Numbered from the stretch's first letter, positions 39,064 to 48,016 are shown. The stretch: 64,000 nucleotides of DNA from Kiritimatiellia bacterium (GCA_030745755.1 JASLOA010000046.1:19250-83249); one strand, 5' to 3'. Notes: generated by a model from the sequence alone, not told the origin. Numbers and translations: made by a program.

Positions 39064-39804
39064 TCAGACAGGCTCGTAAGTGAACTGGTCGATGATTACC
39101 TCGACCTCCCGGCCATCGGATGGGGCGTCGCCATAGCGGTCACTGTCGCCGTCGTTCAGCCAGAGATTGATTCTGACGGTCGTGCTCCCTGATGGTGTGG
39201 GAATCAGTACGGGTGTAGCCAGCGTCGTGTCGTTGGAGCGGCGCGCCGGGTTGTCTGCCGTGAAACGCCAACTGTGCAGCACCGCACCTGTCTCGCTGGG
39301 CCCGCTCATGCTGGCGAAGTCAACGTATCCGGGCGTCCAGGTGAACCGATGAACCGACATGCCTATATCGCCGGGCATGAACACGCCGTCGGTTCGCTCG
39401 TCGTATTGCCCGTTGTCTGTGTCAGGCCCCATAACGGGCTGAACGGAGTAGTGCAGGTTCTCACCGAACACGCGCGACCAAGGGGTAAATTCAATATCGA
39501 TCTCATGCAGCTTGCCGGCCCGTGGTGCGTCGTTGTCCCACGTGAAGAGCCCCAGCACGACGTTGCGGTCCATGGCGCCCACCGCCGAGGCCACGCGGAA
39601 GGTATACGTGCCGTAGCCATAGCTGTCGGATGAATAGATCTCGGCGCAGGTCCAGACATCGCCACGTCGCGTGATCTTGAGGTGCAGCCGTCCCCGGTCA
39701 TCGACCCAGGCATTGTGGACATCTCCGGCCCAGCAGTTCTCCCCGGCGGCGGCGGGGGAAGCGGACTGCCGAACTTCCCACGTGCGTCCAGCAAAGGTGA
39801 TCAT
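39064..39804 (-). CDS. GH16-like lipoprotein, 5' end frameshifted
   Basis: The intact frame encodes 246 residues with a concanavalin-type beta sandwich and the glycoside hydrolase family 16 catalytic box HEIDIEFTPW (ExDxE pattern), preceded by GTYTFRVASAVGAMDRNVVLGLFTW. The frame stays open upstream to a lipobox LLLLILIIGC (near 39873) but has no start codon. An ATG at 39944 in another frame encodes MKSLLYLLP. Adding one C to the four-C run (39918-39921) joins them into a perfect lipoprotein signal. The gene is therefore either frameshifted or affected by a homopolymer sequencing error. Substrate is unknown (beta-glucan or galactan is typical). Confidence 0.75.
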   Translation of the reverse strand: MITFAGRTWEVRQSASPAAAGENCWAGDVHNAWVDDRGRLHLKITRRGDVWTCAEIYSSDSYGYGTYTFRVASAVGAMDRNVVLGLFTWDNDAPRAGKLHEIDIEFTPWSRVFGENLHYSVQPVMGPDTDNGQYDERTDGVFMPGDIGMSVHRFTWTPGYVDFASMSGPSETGAVLHSWRFTADNPARRSNDTTLATPVLIPTPSGSTTVRINLWLNDGDSDRYGDAPSDGREVEVIIDQFTYEPV

Positions 39805-39944
39805 GCGGGGGGGCTGTCCGGAGGTGGGACAGACCGTTGCGGCATTTATCGTGTTAGGAATGGGGATGACATCGTTCGTGTCGTCTTCACACCCAATTAT
39901 GAGGATAAGTAACAGCAGGGGAGGAGATAGAGTAGGCTTTTCAT
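39805..39944 (-). pseudogene. Out-of-frame lipoprotein signal of the GH16-like gene
   Basis: On the minus strand ATG 39944 gives MKSLLYLLPCCYLSS then stop. A one-base shift at the C run continues as LLLLILIIGCEDDTND... into the GH16-like frame. This segment should be treated as the broken first part of that gene. Confidence 0.65.
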
Positions 39945-40047
39945 GATCCGGATTCTATCGGTCCTGGTGGAGACAGATCAAGAGCTTAGCGCGAGGAAGT
40001 ATTTCGCACCACTCGCCAATACTCCGCAGTGTGAATTCATGCATGCG

Positions 40048-40119
40048 GTCATCCTGAGCGAAGCGAAGGATCTCAGCGTTCTGATTGCGGCTGAGATTCC
40101 TCGCTGCGCTCGGAATGAC
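40048..40119. repeat. Palindromic REP-like element, copy h
   Basis: The element runs gtcatcctgagcgaagcgaa... to ...cgctcggaatgac. It lies between the GH16-like 5' end and folA. The remaining gap (39945-40154) shows no gene. Confidence 0.85.
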
Positions 40120-40154
40120 AGGCGATTTGTACCTGGAAGTAGTAGAGGCCGGTA

Positions 40155-40658
40155 TCACCCGGGCTGGGTGCCTGGGCGCGTCCGGACCGTGAAGCGGTAG
40201 GTCAGGTCTCCATCGGAGCGTTCCTCGCAGGTGAGGACAGATGAGAAGGCGCCATAGTGCGGGAAGAACGCGTCGGCATCCGCGGGAGCGTCGTCGACCT
40301 CCGTGAGGTAGAGTTTAGCGGCGCGATCGAGAGTCTGGGCATAGACGTCGCCGCCGCCAATGACGAACACTTCATCGTCCGGTGCGGTGTTGGCCGCAGC
40401 ATAGGCGATAGCGTCATCGAGGCCATGGCATACGGTCACGCCGTCTATCTGCAGGGCAAGACTGCGGGTGATGACGATATTAAGTCGGTCGGGCAGTGGT
40501 TTGCCAATCGATTCAAAGGTCTTGCGCCCCATGATGACCGGATGCCCGGTTGTCAGTCGCTTGAAGCGGGGCAGATCACCGGGAAGATGCCACAGCAGCG
40601 CATTGTTGCGCCCGATGGCGCGGTTGGAACCGAGCGCTGCGATGATTGAGAGCGTCAT
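40155..40658 (-). CDS. folA: Dihydrofolate reductase FolA
   Basis: Reduces dihydrofolate with NADPH. The sequence opens LSIIAALGSNRAIGRNNALLWHLPGDL, and contains PVIMGRKTFESIGKPLP and VFVIGGGDVYAQTL, the standard substrate- and NADPH-binding blocks. The 167-residue length is normal. It lies downstream of thyA on the same strand, the usual folate/thymidylate pairing, with a palindromic element between them. Confidence 0.96.
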   Translation of the reverse strand: MTLSIIAALGSNRAIGRNNALLWHLPGDLPRFKRLTTGHPVIMGRKTFESIGKPLPDRLNIVITRSLALQIDGVTVCHGLDDAIAYAAANTAPDDEVFVIGGGDVYAQTLDRAAKLYLTEVDDAPADADAFFPHYGAFSSVLTCEERSDGDLTYRFTVRTRPGTQPG

Positions 40659-40672
40659 GAGTGCTGCCCTCC

Positions 40673-40829
40673 GCTAGTGTGGTGTCACATAATTGCGTTC
40701 GTGTAACTGATGTGTCATCCCGAGCGACGTCGAGGGATCTACGCCCAGGCATGGGGCTGAGATTCCTCGCTTCGCTCGGAATGACAGGGACTTATGTTGT
40801 GAGAGCTTGTTTGCGTGACACGACACTAG
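40673..40829. repeat. MITE-like element with both inverted ends, between thyA and folA
   Basis: The left end is CTAGTGTGGTGTCACATAAT and the right end (reverse complement) is CTAGTGTCGTGTCACGCAAA. It contains a REP core at 40714-40785. The right-end TAG is the thyA stop codon on the minus strand. This is the best-preserved copy of the family in the window. Confidence 0.88.
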
Positions 40830-41851
40830 AACCCTCCTACGTTGGTGATGGGGGCTTTCAGAGCCGGATGAGGGTCGTAGCCCTCCACGGTGAAATCATC
40901 GCTGCAGAAACCGTCGATGTCTGTGATCGCGGAGTTCAGAGTGATGCGGGGCCATGGTTTCGGCTCGCGTGCGATCTGTTCCCGTATCTGCTCCTCGTGA
41001 TTGGAGTACATGTGGACATCACCGAACGTGTGCACGAATTCGCCCGGCTCAAGACCGGTCACCTGTGCCACCATGAGGAGGAGCAGGGCATAGCTGGCGA
41101 TGTTGAACGGCACCCCCAGGAATACATCGGCGCTGCGCTGGTAGAGCCCCAGGTTGAGACGGTTCCCGCCGGTGACACAGAGCTGGTAGGTCGTGTGGCA
41201 GAACGGGGGCACCTCGTTGGCATTGCCCGGCGAGGCCATGTCGTAGATGAAGTCGGGGTTCCAGGCTGAGACTACATAGGACTTGCGGAACGGCCGCTCG
41301 CGCAATCCCTTGATGCACCAGCCCAATTGGTCGATCTCGCGTCCGTCACTGGCGGGCCAGCGGCGCCACATACGCCCATAGATCGTTACGAGCTCACCCC
41401 ACTTCCGCACGAAGTCGCTGTCGGCCGGCTCAGATTTCAGCTTCTCTATAAAGGCTTTCTGTCCCAGTTCAGGCAGCCCTTCGTCAGTCGCCAGCTTGCG
41501 ATACTTCTTGTGCGCCCACTCGTCCCAGATGTGGACATTGCGGTCGACAAGGTACTTGATGTTTGAGTCGCCATGTAGAAACCAGAGCAACTCCTCAATG
41601 ATGCCGCGCGCAAACGTCTTCTTGGTCGTCAGCAGTGGAAAGCCGTCCGCCAGATCAAAGCGGAGCTGGCGGCCGAAGACCGACTTGATGTAGGGGAGGG
41701 GTTCGCCCTGGTCCCTGTACTGCTGCTTGACTTCGTCGGTCAGAAACAGCTCCTTGCGAGATCCATTGTCAAGGATGTCGGTGAGAAGGTCGAGATACTG
41801 ATGCTCGGGATGTCGTGCTGTCGTCATGCGCATACTATCGGCTGCAGGCAT
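40826..41851 (-). CDS. thyA: Thymidylate synthase ThyA
   Basis: Makes dTMP from dUMP using methylene-THF. Blocks include SVFGRQLRFDLADGFPLLTTKK, IIEELLWFLHGDSNIKYL, the catalytic Cys in PPFCHTTYQLCV, and QRSADVFLGVPFNIASYALL. The 341-residue length includes the roughly 50-residue insert between the first two blocks found in many bacterial ThyA. Three in-frame ATGs (41851, 41833, 41827) are possible, and no good ribosome binding site decides between them. Confidence 0.95.
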   Translation of the reverse strand: MPAADSMRMTTARHPEHQYLDLLTDILDNGSRKELFLTDEVKQQYRDQGEPLPYIKSVFGRQLRFDLADGFPLLTTKKTFARGIIEELLWFLHGDSNIKYLVDRNVHIWDEWAHKKYRKLATDEGLPELGQKAFIEKLKSEPADSDFVRKWGELVTIYGRMWRRWPASDGREIDQLGWCIKGLRERPFRKSYVVSAWNPDFIYDMASPGNANEVPPFCHTTYQLCVTGGNRLNLGLYQRSADVFLGVPFNIASYALLLLMVAQVTGLEPGEFVHTFGDVHMYSNHEEQIREQIAREPKPWPRITLNSAITDIDGFCSDDFTVEGYDPHPALKAPITNVGGF

Positions 41852-41964
41852 TGGAGGAGTCCAGCACTTTAGTCAGATAGGAGATGATGGTTGACTGTTG
41901 AGGTGTGTTAAAATATCGTTTCGCGAACTCTTGACGCTCCTCCCGTTTGGAATGAAGGATACCC

Positions 41965-43134
41965 GTGAACAGACGCCCTCGTGTATTACTCCTGGCTCCA
42001 GGAAGCTCTCATGCGCTGCATGCGGGTGTTGTCTCCTTTGCGCGCGATGTCGGCTGGATTCTCGATTGCCGCATGTCCTACACGGGGCAAGTGCCTGATG
42101 GAAGCGACGTGGATGGGATGCTGTGCTGGCGTGCCAACCGTACCGACGTCACCGGGTTCATGCGGGGGCTTGATGTGCCGGTGGTCGGGCTGGACCGGTC
42201 CGTGGACCACACATGGCCCAGCGTAAGTTGTTGTGATGAGTCTATCGGCCGTGCAGCGGCAAGACATCTCCTGGCGCGTGGACACAAGGCCCTGGCCTTC
42301 TGCGGGCCCGCGGACGCGCCACGTCTGGTGGGCTTCAAGGCTGAAGCTGAGTCTGCGGGTGCGCGGTTTGTACGCCTGGCACCTCCGGAGGGCGCCTCCG
42401 TCCTCAGCAGCTCCGAAGCCATTCGCGATTGGATGGGTCCCATGTTGTCCTCTCTGCGTGTGCCTCTTGCGGTCATGGTGGCAGAGGATCTGGAGGCAGC
42501 GCCTGTGATCGACGCCCTTGTCGGGTTGGGCTACAGCGTGCCGGAGCAAGTGGCGGTCATCGGCGCGGGGAACGATCCCATGCTCTGTGACGTTGCCCGG
42601 GTGCCTGTGTCGAGTGTCGATGTCCGCGCTCATGAAGTCGGATACGCAGCCGCCCGATTACTGGACAGTCTGATGGCGGGCAGTCCTCCACCGTCCACGC
42701 CCCGTCGGATCGAACCAGGGCCGGTCAAGGTTCGTGCATCCACTGACACCGTGGTACTGTCCAACCTTCATGCGGCCCGCGCACTGCGTTTCATCTGGAC
42801 CCGCTACCGGGACCCTATCAATGTGGACAGTGTGTCGGAACATGTTCCCGTAACACGCCGTCGGCTTCAGACCCTCTTTCACGAGCAGCTGGGACGGACC
42901 ATGCAGGAGGAAATTGCCCGGGTCCGCATTGCCGACGCCTGCCTGATGTTGAAGCGATCGCGGATGCGCATTCATAGGATCGCCACGCTAACCGGTTTCA
43001 AGAGCAGTCTGCATTTTCATCGGACGTCCCAGTCTGTTCTGGGTATGGGTCCCAAGGCATTTCGAGAAGCGGGCACCATTCCGGACTTCGGGGTCCTGCC
43101 GGCCCGGGTTGGGGATCAACTGTCGCCTGAATGA
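41965..43134 (+). CDS. AraC-family regulator with LacI-type sensor (XylR-like)
   Basis: A 389-residue transcription factor. Residues 5-265 are a periplasmic-binding-protein-like sugar sensor (PRVLLLAPGSSHALHAGVVSFARD, GRAAARHLLARGHKALAFCG, VPEQVAVIGAGNDPMLCD). Residues 280-375 are an AraC double-HTH (VDSVSEHVPVTRRRLQTLFHEQLGRTMQEEIARVRIADACLML, IHRIATLTGFKSSLHFHRTSQSVLGMGPKAFRE). This layout is common in PVC sugar regulators. Its target is not evident, because no sugar genes adjoin it. The start is GTG 41965. A weak TTGACT-N17-TATCGT lies at 41891-41919. Confidence 0.88.
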   Translation: MNRRPRVLLLAPGSSHALHAGVVSFARDVGWILDCRMSYTGQVPDGSDVDGMLCWRANRTDVTGFMRGLDVPVVGLDRSVDHTWPSVSCCDESIGRAAARHLLARGHKALAFCGPADAPRLVGFKAEAESAGARFVRLAPPEGASVLSSSEAIRDWMGPMLSSLRVPLAVMVAEDLEAAPVIDALVGLGYSVPEQVAVIGAGNDPMLCDVARVPVSSVDVRAHEVGYAAARLLDSLMAGSPPPSTPRRIEPGPVKVRASTDTVVLSNLHAARALRFIWTRYRDPINVDSVSEHVPVTRRRLQTLFHEQLGRTMQEEIARVRIADACLMLKRSRMRIHRIATLTGFKSSLHFHRTSQSVLGMGPKAFREAGTIPDFGVLPARVGDQLSPE

Positions 43135-43159
43135 GGGGCGGAGAAATAGAGCAGTTCTC

Positions 43160-44350
43160 ATGTTAGAGCGTTTCGAAAAGGCAGAAGAGCAACTCGTGAA
43201 GCTGATCGGTCGCGAGGGGGCCGACCAGGGGCATGGTCGGCGTGTTCGGCTGGTCCTTCGCTTCCTCAAGGAATTGTCTCGTCTTTACGGGTCTGTGGTT
43301 GGTGTCCGTCTGTTCCTTTACCAGAAAGGGTTGATACGTCCCAATGCTCTCGGTTGCCAGGTGATCAGTATTGGCAACCTGACGGTCGGCGGCACCGGCA
43401 AGACACCGGTCGTGGAGATCTTTGCCCGCGAACTGCAGAAGGCTGGACGCCGTGTGGCGATTCTGAGCCGCGGGTATAAGAAGGCAAAGGCCCCGCTGCA
43501 GAGACGGCTCATGGATCGTTTCTTGCTCCGGGAGCGTAAGCGTCCGCCGCGTGTTGTCTCCGACGGTTCCAAGTTGCTGCTCGATTCCGCCATGAGCGGA
43601 GATGAACCCTACATGCTTGCCTCCAACCTGCCCGATGTAGCGGTCCTGGTTGATAAGGATCGCGTCAAGAGTGGGCGCTTCGCCATCAACAGACTGGGGT
43701 GCGACACGCTGGTGCTCGATGATGGATTCCAGTACATGGCGCTGAAGCATCGGCTGGATATCGTCCTGGTCGATCGCACCAATCCGTTCGGCAACGAGCA
43801 CGTACTGCCGCGTGGGATTCTGCGTGAACCCATTCGCAATATCAGCCGTGCCAGTTTCATCTTCATCACGAAGTCGAACGGTGCCGGGTCGGATCCGCTC
43901 CGGGCACGCCTGCGCGAGCTGAATCCAACGGCTGAAATCATTGAGTGTCGGCATGCCGCCCGCTACCTGACCCACGTCTTCAGCTCGGAACGGTATGAGT
44001 TGGACTATCTCAAGGGGATCAAAGTGGTTGCCATGTCGGGAATCGCGATGCCGGCCGGCTTCGAGCAGGAGCTGACCCGGCGCGGAGCCGACGTGGTCGA
44101 TGCCCACCGCTTTGCCGATCATCACCGCTATACACAGCAGGAGATTATCAACATCATCAATGCGGCCCAGCGCGAGGGGGCCAAGGCGATCATCACCACC
44201 GAGAAGGATGCCGTACGGTTTCCGCGTTTGGATCGCTGCGACGTCCCGATTCTCTTCCTGCGGGTCGATATTGAAATCCTCAGCGGTGCCGAGGATTTCC
44301 ACGAGTGCATAGCGCGTATCTGTTTCAGATCCAAATCGAAAGCGGCCTGA
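43160..44350 (+). CDS. lpxK: Tetraacyldisaccharide 4'-kinase LpxK
   Basis: Phosphorylates the lipid A precursor at the 4' position at the inner membrane. The P-loop is in ISIGNLTVGGTGKTPVVE (about 70-85), followed by RVAILSRGYKK, LVLDDGFQYMALKHRLDIVLVD and TTEKDAVRFP. There is an extra segment of about 30 basic residues after the RGYK block. The ATG at 43160 was chosen; an upstream extension overlaps the regulator gene. It is followed by waaF and murJ, an envelope operon. Confidence 0.93.
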   Translation: MLERFEKAEEQLVKLIGREGADQGHGRRVRLVLRFLKELSRLYGSVVGVRLFLYQKGLIRPNALGCQVISIGNLTVGGTGKTPVVEIFARELQKAGRRVAILSRGYKKAKAPLQRRLMDRFLLRERKRPPRVVSDGSKLLLDSAMSGDEPYMLASNLPDVAVLVDKDRVKSGRFAINRLGCDTLVLDDGFQYMALKHRLDIVLVDRTNPFGNEHVLPRGILREPIRNISRASFIFITKSNGAGSDPLRARLRELNPTAEIIECRHAARYLTHVFSSERYELDYLKGIKVVAMSGIAMPAGFEQELTRRGADVVDAHRFADHHRYTQQEIINIINAAQREGAKAIITTEKDAVRFPRLDRCDVPILFLRVDIEILSGAEDFHECIARICFRSKSKAA

Positions 44351-44368
44351 ATTGGGGAAGAAGGTAGC

Positions 44369-45547
44369 ATGGATCGCGTACTGATCTGCGGAACCAACTG
44401 GTTGGGCGACTGCATTATGAGCATGCCGTCGCTCCAGGTGCTGAAACAGCGCCGTCCCAATACACACCTCACGCTCCTGGCGAAGCCGGGCATGGTTCCG
44501 CTCTGGCAGATGCACAGCGCGGTCGACGCGATTGTCCCCATCGCGCAAGGCCGCGGCGGAACACGCCGCACAGTGCGGGTACTGCGACAGCAGTTGTTCG
44601 ACCGTGCGGTCATTTTCCCCAACTCCTTTCGGAGTGCACTGCTTCCCTTCATGGGAGGGGTGCCACGGCGTATGGGTGTCGCTTCTCATGGGCGTGCGCT
44701 CCTGCTGACCGAGCGCCGACCGGGTCGACAGCCGGGCGATGCTTCACACCAGGTCTGGGAGTATTACCGGCTGCTGGGCCTGGACAAGACGGCGTGTTGC
44801 CCGAAAGGAGATCCCTCGACTTCGCTCCCGCCGTCGCCCGCTGGGCTATGGCGGGCAGGCGGGATGACAGTTCCAGAATCAGTGTGTCTTTCAGGGAACG
44901 GTCATGCTGAGCTTGCCGAAGCATCTCCTCTGAGCCCTCCTGATGGTCTGTGTAACACGCTGAAGAGGGATGAGCCTGTACCCCCGCGCATCACCCCCCC
45001 CCCATCGGCGCGGGACAAGGCAGCGCAGCTTCTGGCTGCCGATGACAACCGGCCGTGGATAGCTATGCTGCCGGGAGCGGCACGCGGTGATTCCAAGCGG
45101 TGGCCGCCGCAACGCTTTGCCGATGTTGCGAAGGGACTTGTTGAGAGCCATAGTGGTCGCATTGCGCTGTTTGGCACGGCCGCGGAAGCGTCTGCCTGCG
45201 ACCACATAGCCGCAGCGGTTGGCGATGCCGCCTGCAACCTGGCCGGCAAGACCTCCCTCACGGTCCTTGCGGCTGCCCTGGCCCGTTGCGGCGCAGCGGT
45301 AAGCAACGACAGTGGAGGGATGCACCTGGCCACGGCGGTGGGGACTCCCGTGGTGGCGATCTTTGGACTGACGGATCCGGATCTCACGGGTCCACTGGGA
45401 GAAGCGAACCGCGTAATCTGTGGCGCGCCTCCCGAGCAGCGTACCCGCGATGTCCCGCGTGAATCAGCAGAGGCGGCGGCAGCCCTGCATAGTGTTCAGC
45501 CGGAGCGGGTCCTGGCCGAGGCCCGCGGCGTTCTGGAAGACTCATGA
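44369..45547 (+). CDS. waaF: Heptosyltransferase (WaaF-like) with in-frame repeat insertion
   Basis: A GT9 family ADP-heptose:LPS heptosyltransferase. The N-terminal domain is VLICGTNWLGDCIMSMPSLQVLKQRRP...; the C-terminal domain contains MLPGAARGDSKRWPPQRFADVAKGL and VSNDSGGMHLATAVGTPVVAIFGLTDP, the donor-binding block. Residues 141-197 are encoded by a palindromic element (KGDPSTSL...GMTVPES...GHAELAEASPL) inserted between the two domains without breaking the frame. Removing it would leave about 336 residues, the usual length. It overlaps murJ (ATGA). Confidence 0.9.
   Translation: MDRVLICGTNWLGDCIMSMPSLQVLKQRRPNTHLTLLAKPGMVPLWQMHSAVDAIVPIAQGRGGTRRTVRVLRQQLFDRAVIFPNSFRSALLPFMGGVPRRMGVASHGRALLLTERRPGRQPGDASHQVWEYYRLLGLDKTACCPKGDPSTSLPPSPAGLWRAGGMTVPESVCLSGNGHAELAEASPLSPPDGLCNTLKRDEPVPPRITPPPSARDKAAQLLAADDNRPWIAMLPGAARGDSKRWPPQRFADVAKGLVESHSGRIALFGTAAEASACDHIAAAVGDAACNLAGKTSLTVLAAALARCGAAVSNDSGGMHLATAVGTPVVAIFGLTDPDLTGPLGEANRVICGAPPEQRTRDVPRESAEAAAALHSVQPERVLAEARGVLEDS
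44791..44960. repeat. Palindromic element inserted in frame in waaF
   Basis: The same family and reading frame as 3106-3239. The first-half core ctcgacttcgctc...gggatgac is itself split by a second small palindrome (about 44827-44861, cccgccgtcgccc/gggctatggcggg), a relative of which is at 53286-53321. The ends are gtgttgcccg and tgtaacacgc. Confidence 0.88.
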
Positions 45548-47103
45548 GTCATCGCATCTTCAAATCGACCGCAGTGGTGAGCCTGGGTACCGGGGTGAGT
45601 CGCGCCCTCGGGCTCTTCAGAGAGATCCTGATGGCCCACTATTTCGGGACGTCACTCGCCAAGTCCGCTTTTGATGTGGCATTCCGCGCGCCCAATCTCT
45701 TCCGGCGGCTGTTCGGGGAGGGGGCGCTTTCCGCTGGCCTGGTTCCTGTCCTGACCAAGACTGTCGCCGGCGAGGGAAAGGAAGCGGCCGAGCAGCTGGT
45801 AGGGCGGATGATGACCCTGATGGGAACGATCCTGATTGCGATCGTGGCGCTTGGAGTGGGTGGTGTTTCGCTGGCGCTGCAGCACGGGCACTGGGGCATA
45901 CGGGTTACGGCGGTGCTGCCGCTGCTGCGCACGCTGCTGCCCTACGCATTCTTCATCTGCATGGTGGCGCTGTGCATGGGCGTCTTCAACGCGCACCACC
46001 GCTTCGCTCTGCCGGCGTTTACGCCCGTCGTGCTGAATGTCGTATGGATTGCGGTGCTGCTTCTGGCGGCAAGAAACGCGGACGTGCCCGCTGCCGAGCG
46101 CATCCAGCTTCTGGCCTGGGGCATTCTCCTGGCCGGCGCGCTACAGCTTGCGATCCAGATTCCGGGCTTATGGCGGCTGGGGTTGCATCCCCGTCTTTCG
46201 TTTGCCTGGACGGATGCCAGGGTACGGCGGATTCTGCTCCTGATGGGGCCGGGCGCCCTGGGAATGGGCATTCACCAGATCAACTTCTTCCTTGATGGCA
46301 TTCTTGCGCTTTGGGCCGCGGAATGGGCTCCGGCGGCGCTGACATTCGCGGAGCGCCTGGTTTACTTGCCGCTGGGGCTGTTTGCCACGGCACTGGGAAC
46401 GGTGTTGCTCCCGACGTTCTCACAACAGGCTGTTCACAGTGATCCCGTGCAGCTGCGTACGACTTTTCGTGCGTCGGTCCATGGATTGATGCTGGTCATG
46501 GTGCCGTCGGCATTGGGGTTGATGGTACTGGCGCGACCGATTGTGGATCTTGTCTACGCATGGCAGGGCGGGGCGTTTGGGGAGCAGTCCGGTCTCCTGA
46601 CGGCGCGGGCACTTGCCTTCTATGCTCCCGGGCTGATCGTGTTCAGTCTCTACAAGGTGCTCGTGCCCGTATTCTACGCCCTTGAGGACACACGGACCCC
46701 CGTGCGTGTGGGCATTGTCATGGTGGTGTTGAACTTGGTTCTGAACATCACGTTCATTCTGACATGGCCCCTTGAGTTCAAGCATGCCGGCCTTGCTCTC
46801 GCCACGGTGCTGGCCTCCGGAGCCAATTGCGTCTGTCTCGCCGTCATCCTGCAGCGACGCGTGGGTGCGCTGGGCTGGCGTCACCTGACAGGAGGTATGC
46901 TGCGCACGCTGCTGGCGGCTCTGGGGATGGCGTGGGTGGCGATGCGCGTGCCCGGCTGGCTGCAGCTGACAGGCGGATTGGCTGCGGGGGAAGGCAAACT
47001 CGCCCAATTGGTGGGCGTGGTCGCGGCCATTGTCGTGGGAATGGCCGTCTACGGAGCACTGCTGGCAGTGCTCCGTACCACGCGGCCAGCTTCCGACTTT
47101 TAG
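45544..47103 (+). CDS. murJ: Lipid II flippase MurJ
   Basis: A multidrug/oligosaccharide-lipid flippase of the MVF family that moves lipid II across the inner membrane. The 519 residues contain about 14 membrane helices. The opening VSLGTGVSRALGLFREILMAHYFGTS...AFDVAFRAPNLFRRLFGEGALSAGLVPVLT is diagnostic. It overlaps waaF by 4 bases at the 5' end and ends 3 bases into a convergent lipoprotein gene. Confidence 0.95.
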   Translation: MSHRIFKSTAVVSLGTGVSRALGLFREILMAHYFGTSLAKSAFDVAFRAPNLFRRLFGEGALSAGLVPVLTKTVAGEGKEAAEQLVGRMMTLMGTILIAIVALGVGGVSLALQHGHWGIRVTAVLPLLRTLLPYAFFICMVALCMGVFNAHHRFALPAFTPVVLNVVWIAVLLLAARNADVPAAERIQLLAWGILLAGALQLAIQIPGLWRLGLHPRLSFAWTDARVRRILLLMGPGALGMGIHQINFFLDGILALWAAEWAPAALTFAERLVYLPLGLFATALGTVLLPTFSQQAVHSDPVQLRTTFRASVHGLMLVMVPSALGLMVLARPIVDLVYAWQGGAFGEQSGLLTARALAFYAPGLIVFSLYKVLVPVFYALEDTRTPVRVGIVMVVLNLVLNITFILTWPLEFKHAGLALATVLASGANCVCLAVILQRRVGALGWRHLTGGMLRTLLAALGMAWVAMRVPGWLQLTGGLAAGEGKLAQLVGVVAAIVVGMAVYGALLAVLRTTRPASDF

Positions 47104-47650
47104 CGTGTGAAGTCGACTGAACCGGATACGCCTGCCACACCGAGATCAGCGCTTGAGGCGGAGAGGTTCAGCGAATTGCCACTCTGGCTGATGCTGATCG
47201 TGTAGACATCGCCCACAGCCACCAGCCCTGCCGCTTCGGCGGGAACGCTGGTGATCGTAGCGGTCACTCGATCGCCCGCAACGGCATAGGTGCCTTCGCG
47301 CTATAGGTCCCTGCACTAACATACCCGGGAATGTCCGGTACGGTTGCCGCCAGGGCCCATGTGCCGTCAGCATCGATGATCAGCGTGACGGAAATTCCCA
47401 GCAAGGACAGGAAGTTGCCGTCAACCGTCATCGTGCTGCCGCTGACGCTAACACCCGCAAGCTGGAGCAGGGCGGCATTGTCGCCAACGAGAGGCGCGGT
47501 AATTGTGGCGCCGCTTATAGTCCAGGTGCCCGGAAGGCCTCCTCCGGAACCGGCGGTATCGTCATCATCGTCGCTGTCGCAACCGGTGATGCCGATCAGG
47601 GCTGCGCACAGCCCTACGATCAGGACTGAGAGAATATGTCTACGTGTCAT
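47100..47650 (-). pseudogene. Small lipoprotein gene with internal frameshift
   Basis: The 5' frame (47264-47650) encodes MTRRHILSVLIVGLCAALIG with lipobox GITGC and an acidic linker, then short beta strands. Near 47295-47305 the frame breaks after AGTYS. A one-base shift continues as EGTYAVAGDRVTATITSVPA... and then SGSVDFTR to a TAA at 47100, overlapping the murJ 3' end. The two halves read as one beta-rich protein of about 182 residues with repeated GTW/GTY turns (lipocalin-like pattern, weak). Either a real pseudogene or a sequencing error. Function is unknown. Confidence 0.72.
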
Positions 47651-48016
47651 GGAACCCCTCCTTCTTAGTGATGAACAGCCACTGGCGCACTGACATCTGC
47701 ACTGGGCCTAGCGCGTCTTGAGAACATGTTCAAGCGTGGGAAAACAGTTTTTTGCGTATCCCTACTTTTCTAGATCAACACTCTCGAAACGCCTGTAAAC
47801 AAAGGACTGTCCTTCTTCAGGATCTGGAATAGTCAACGCACCAAATTGGAGGAGGAGATGCCTCGGCTACGCTCGGCATGACAGAAAACGCTAAGGAATT
47901 GTCATCCCGAGCGAAGCCGAGGGATCTCCTATGTCTCAAACTGCCAGAAATTGGGGGATGTCCACGGTTTTTTGCACCTTTCGCCGGGGGGGTGTTTGCG
48001 GTAGATTCCCCCGGAT
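47651..48016. other. Gene-poor gap with half REP elements
   Basis: No coding frame of note. It holds a right half (ggagatgcctcggctacgct...catgac, 47851-47884) followed by a left half (gtcatcccgagcgaagccga...ggatctcc, 47901-47930) of the REP core, so the usual order is swapped. It likely carries the promoters for the divergent lipoprotein and efflux genes, but I cannot place them. Confidence 0.6.

Noticed and set aside
43163..44689. A 508-residue frame antisense to lpxK and waaF
   Set aside because: It spans two coding genes on the opposite strand and has no family resemblance.
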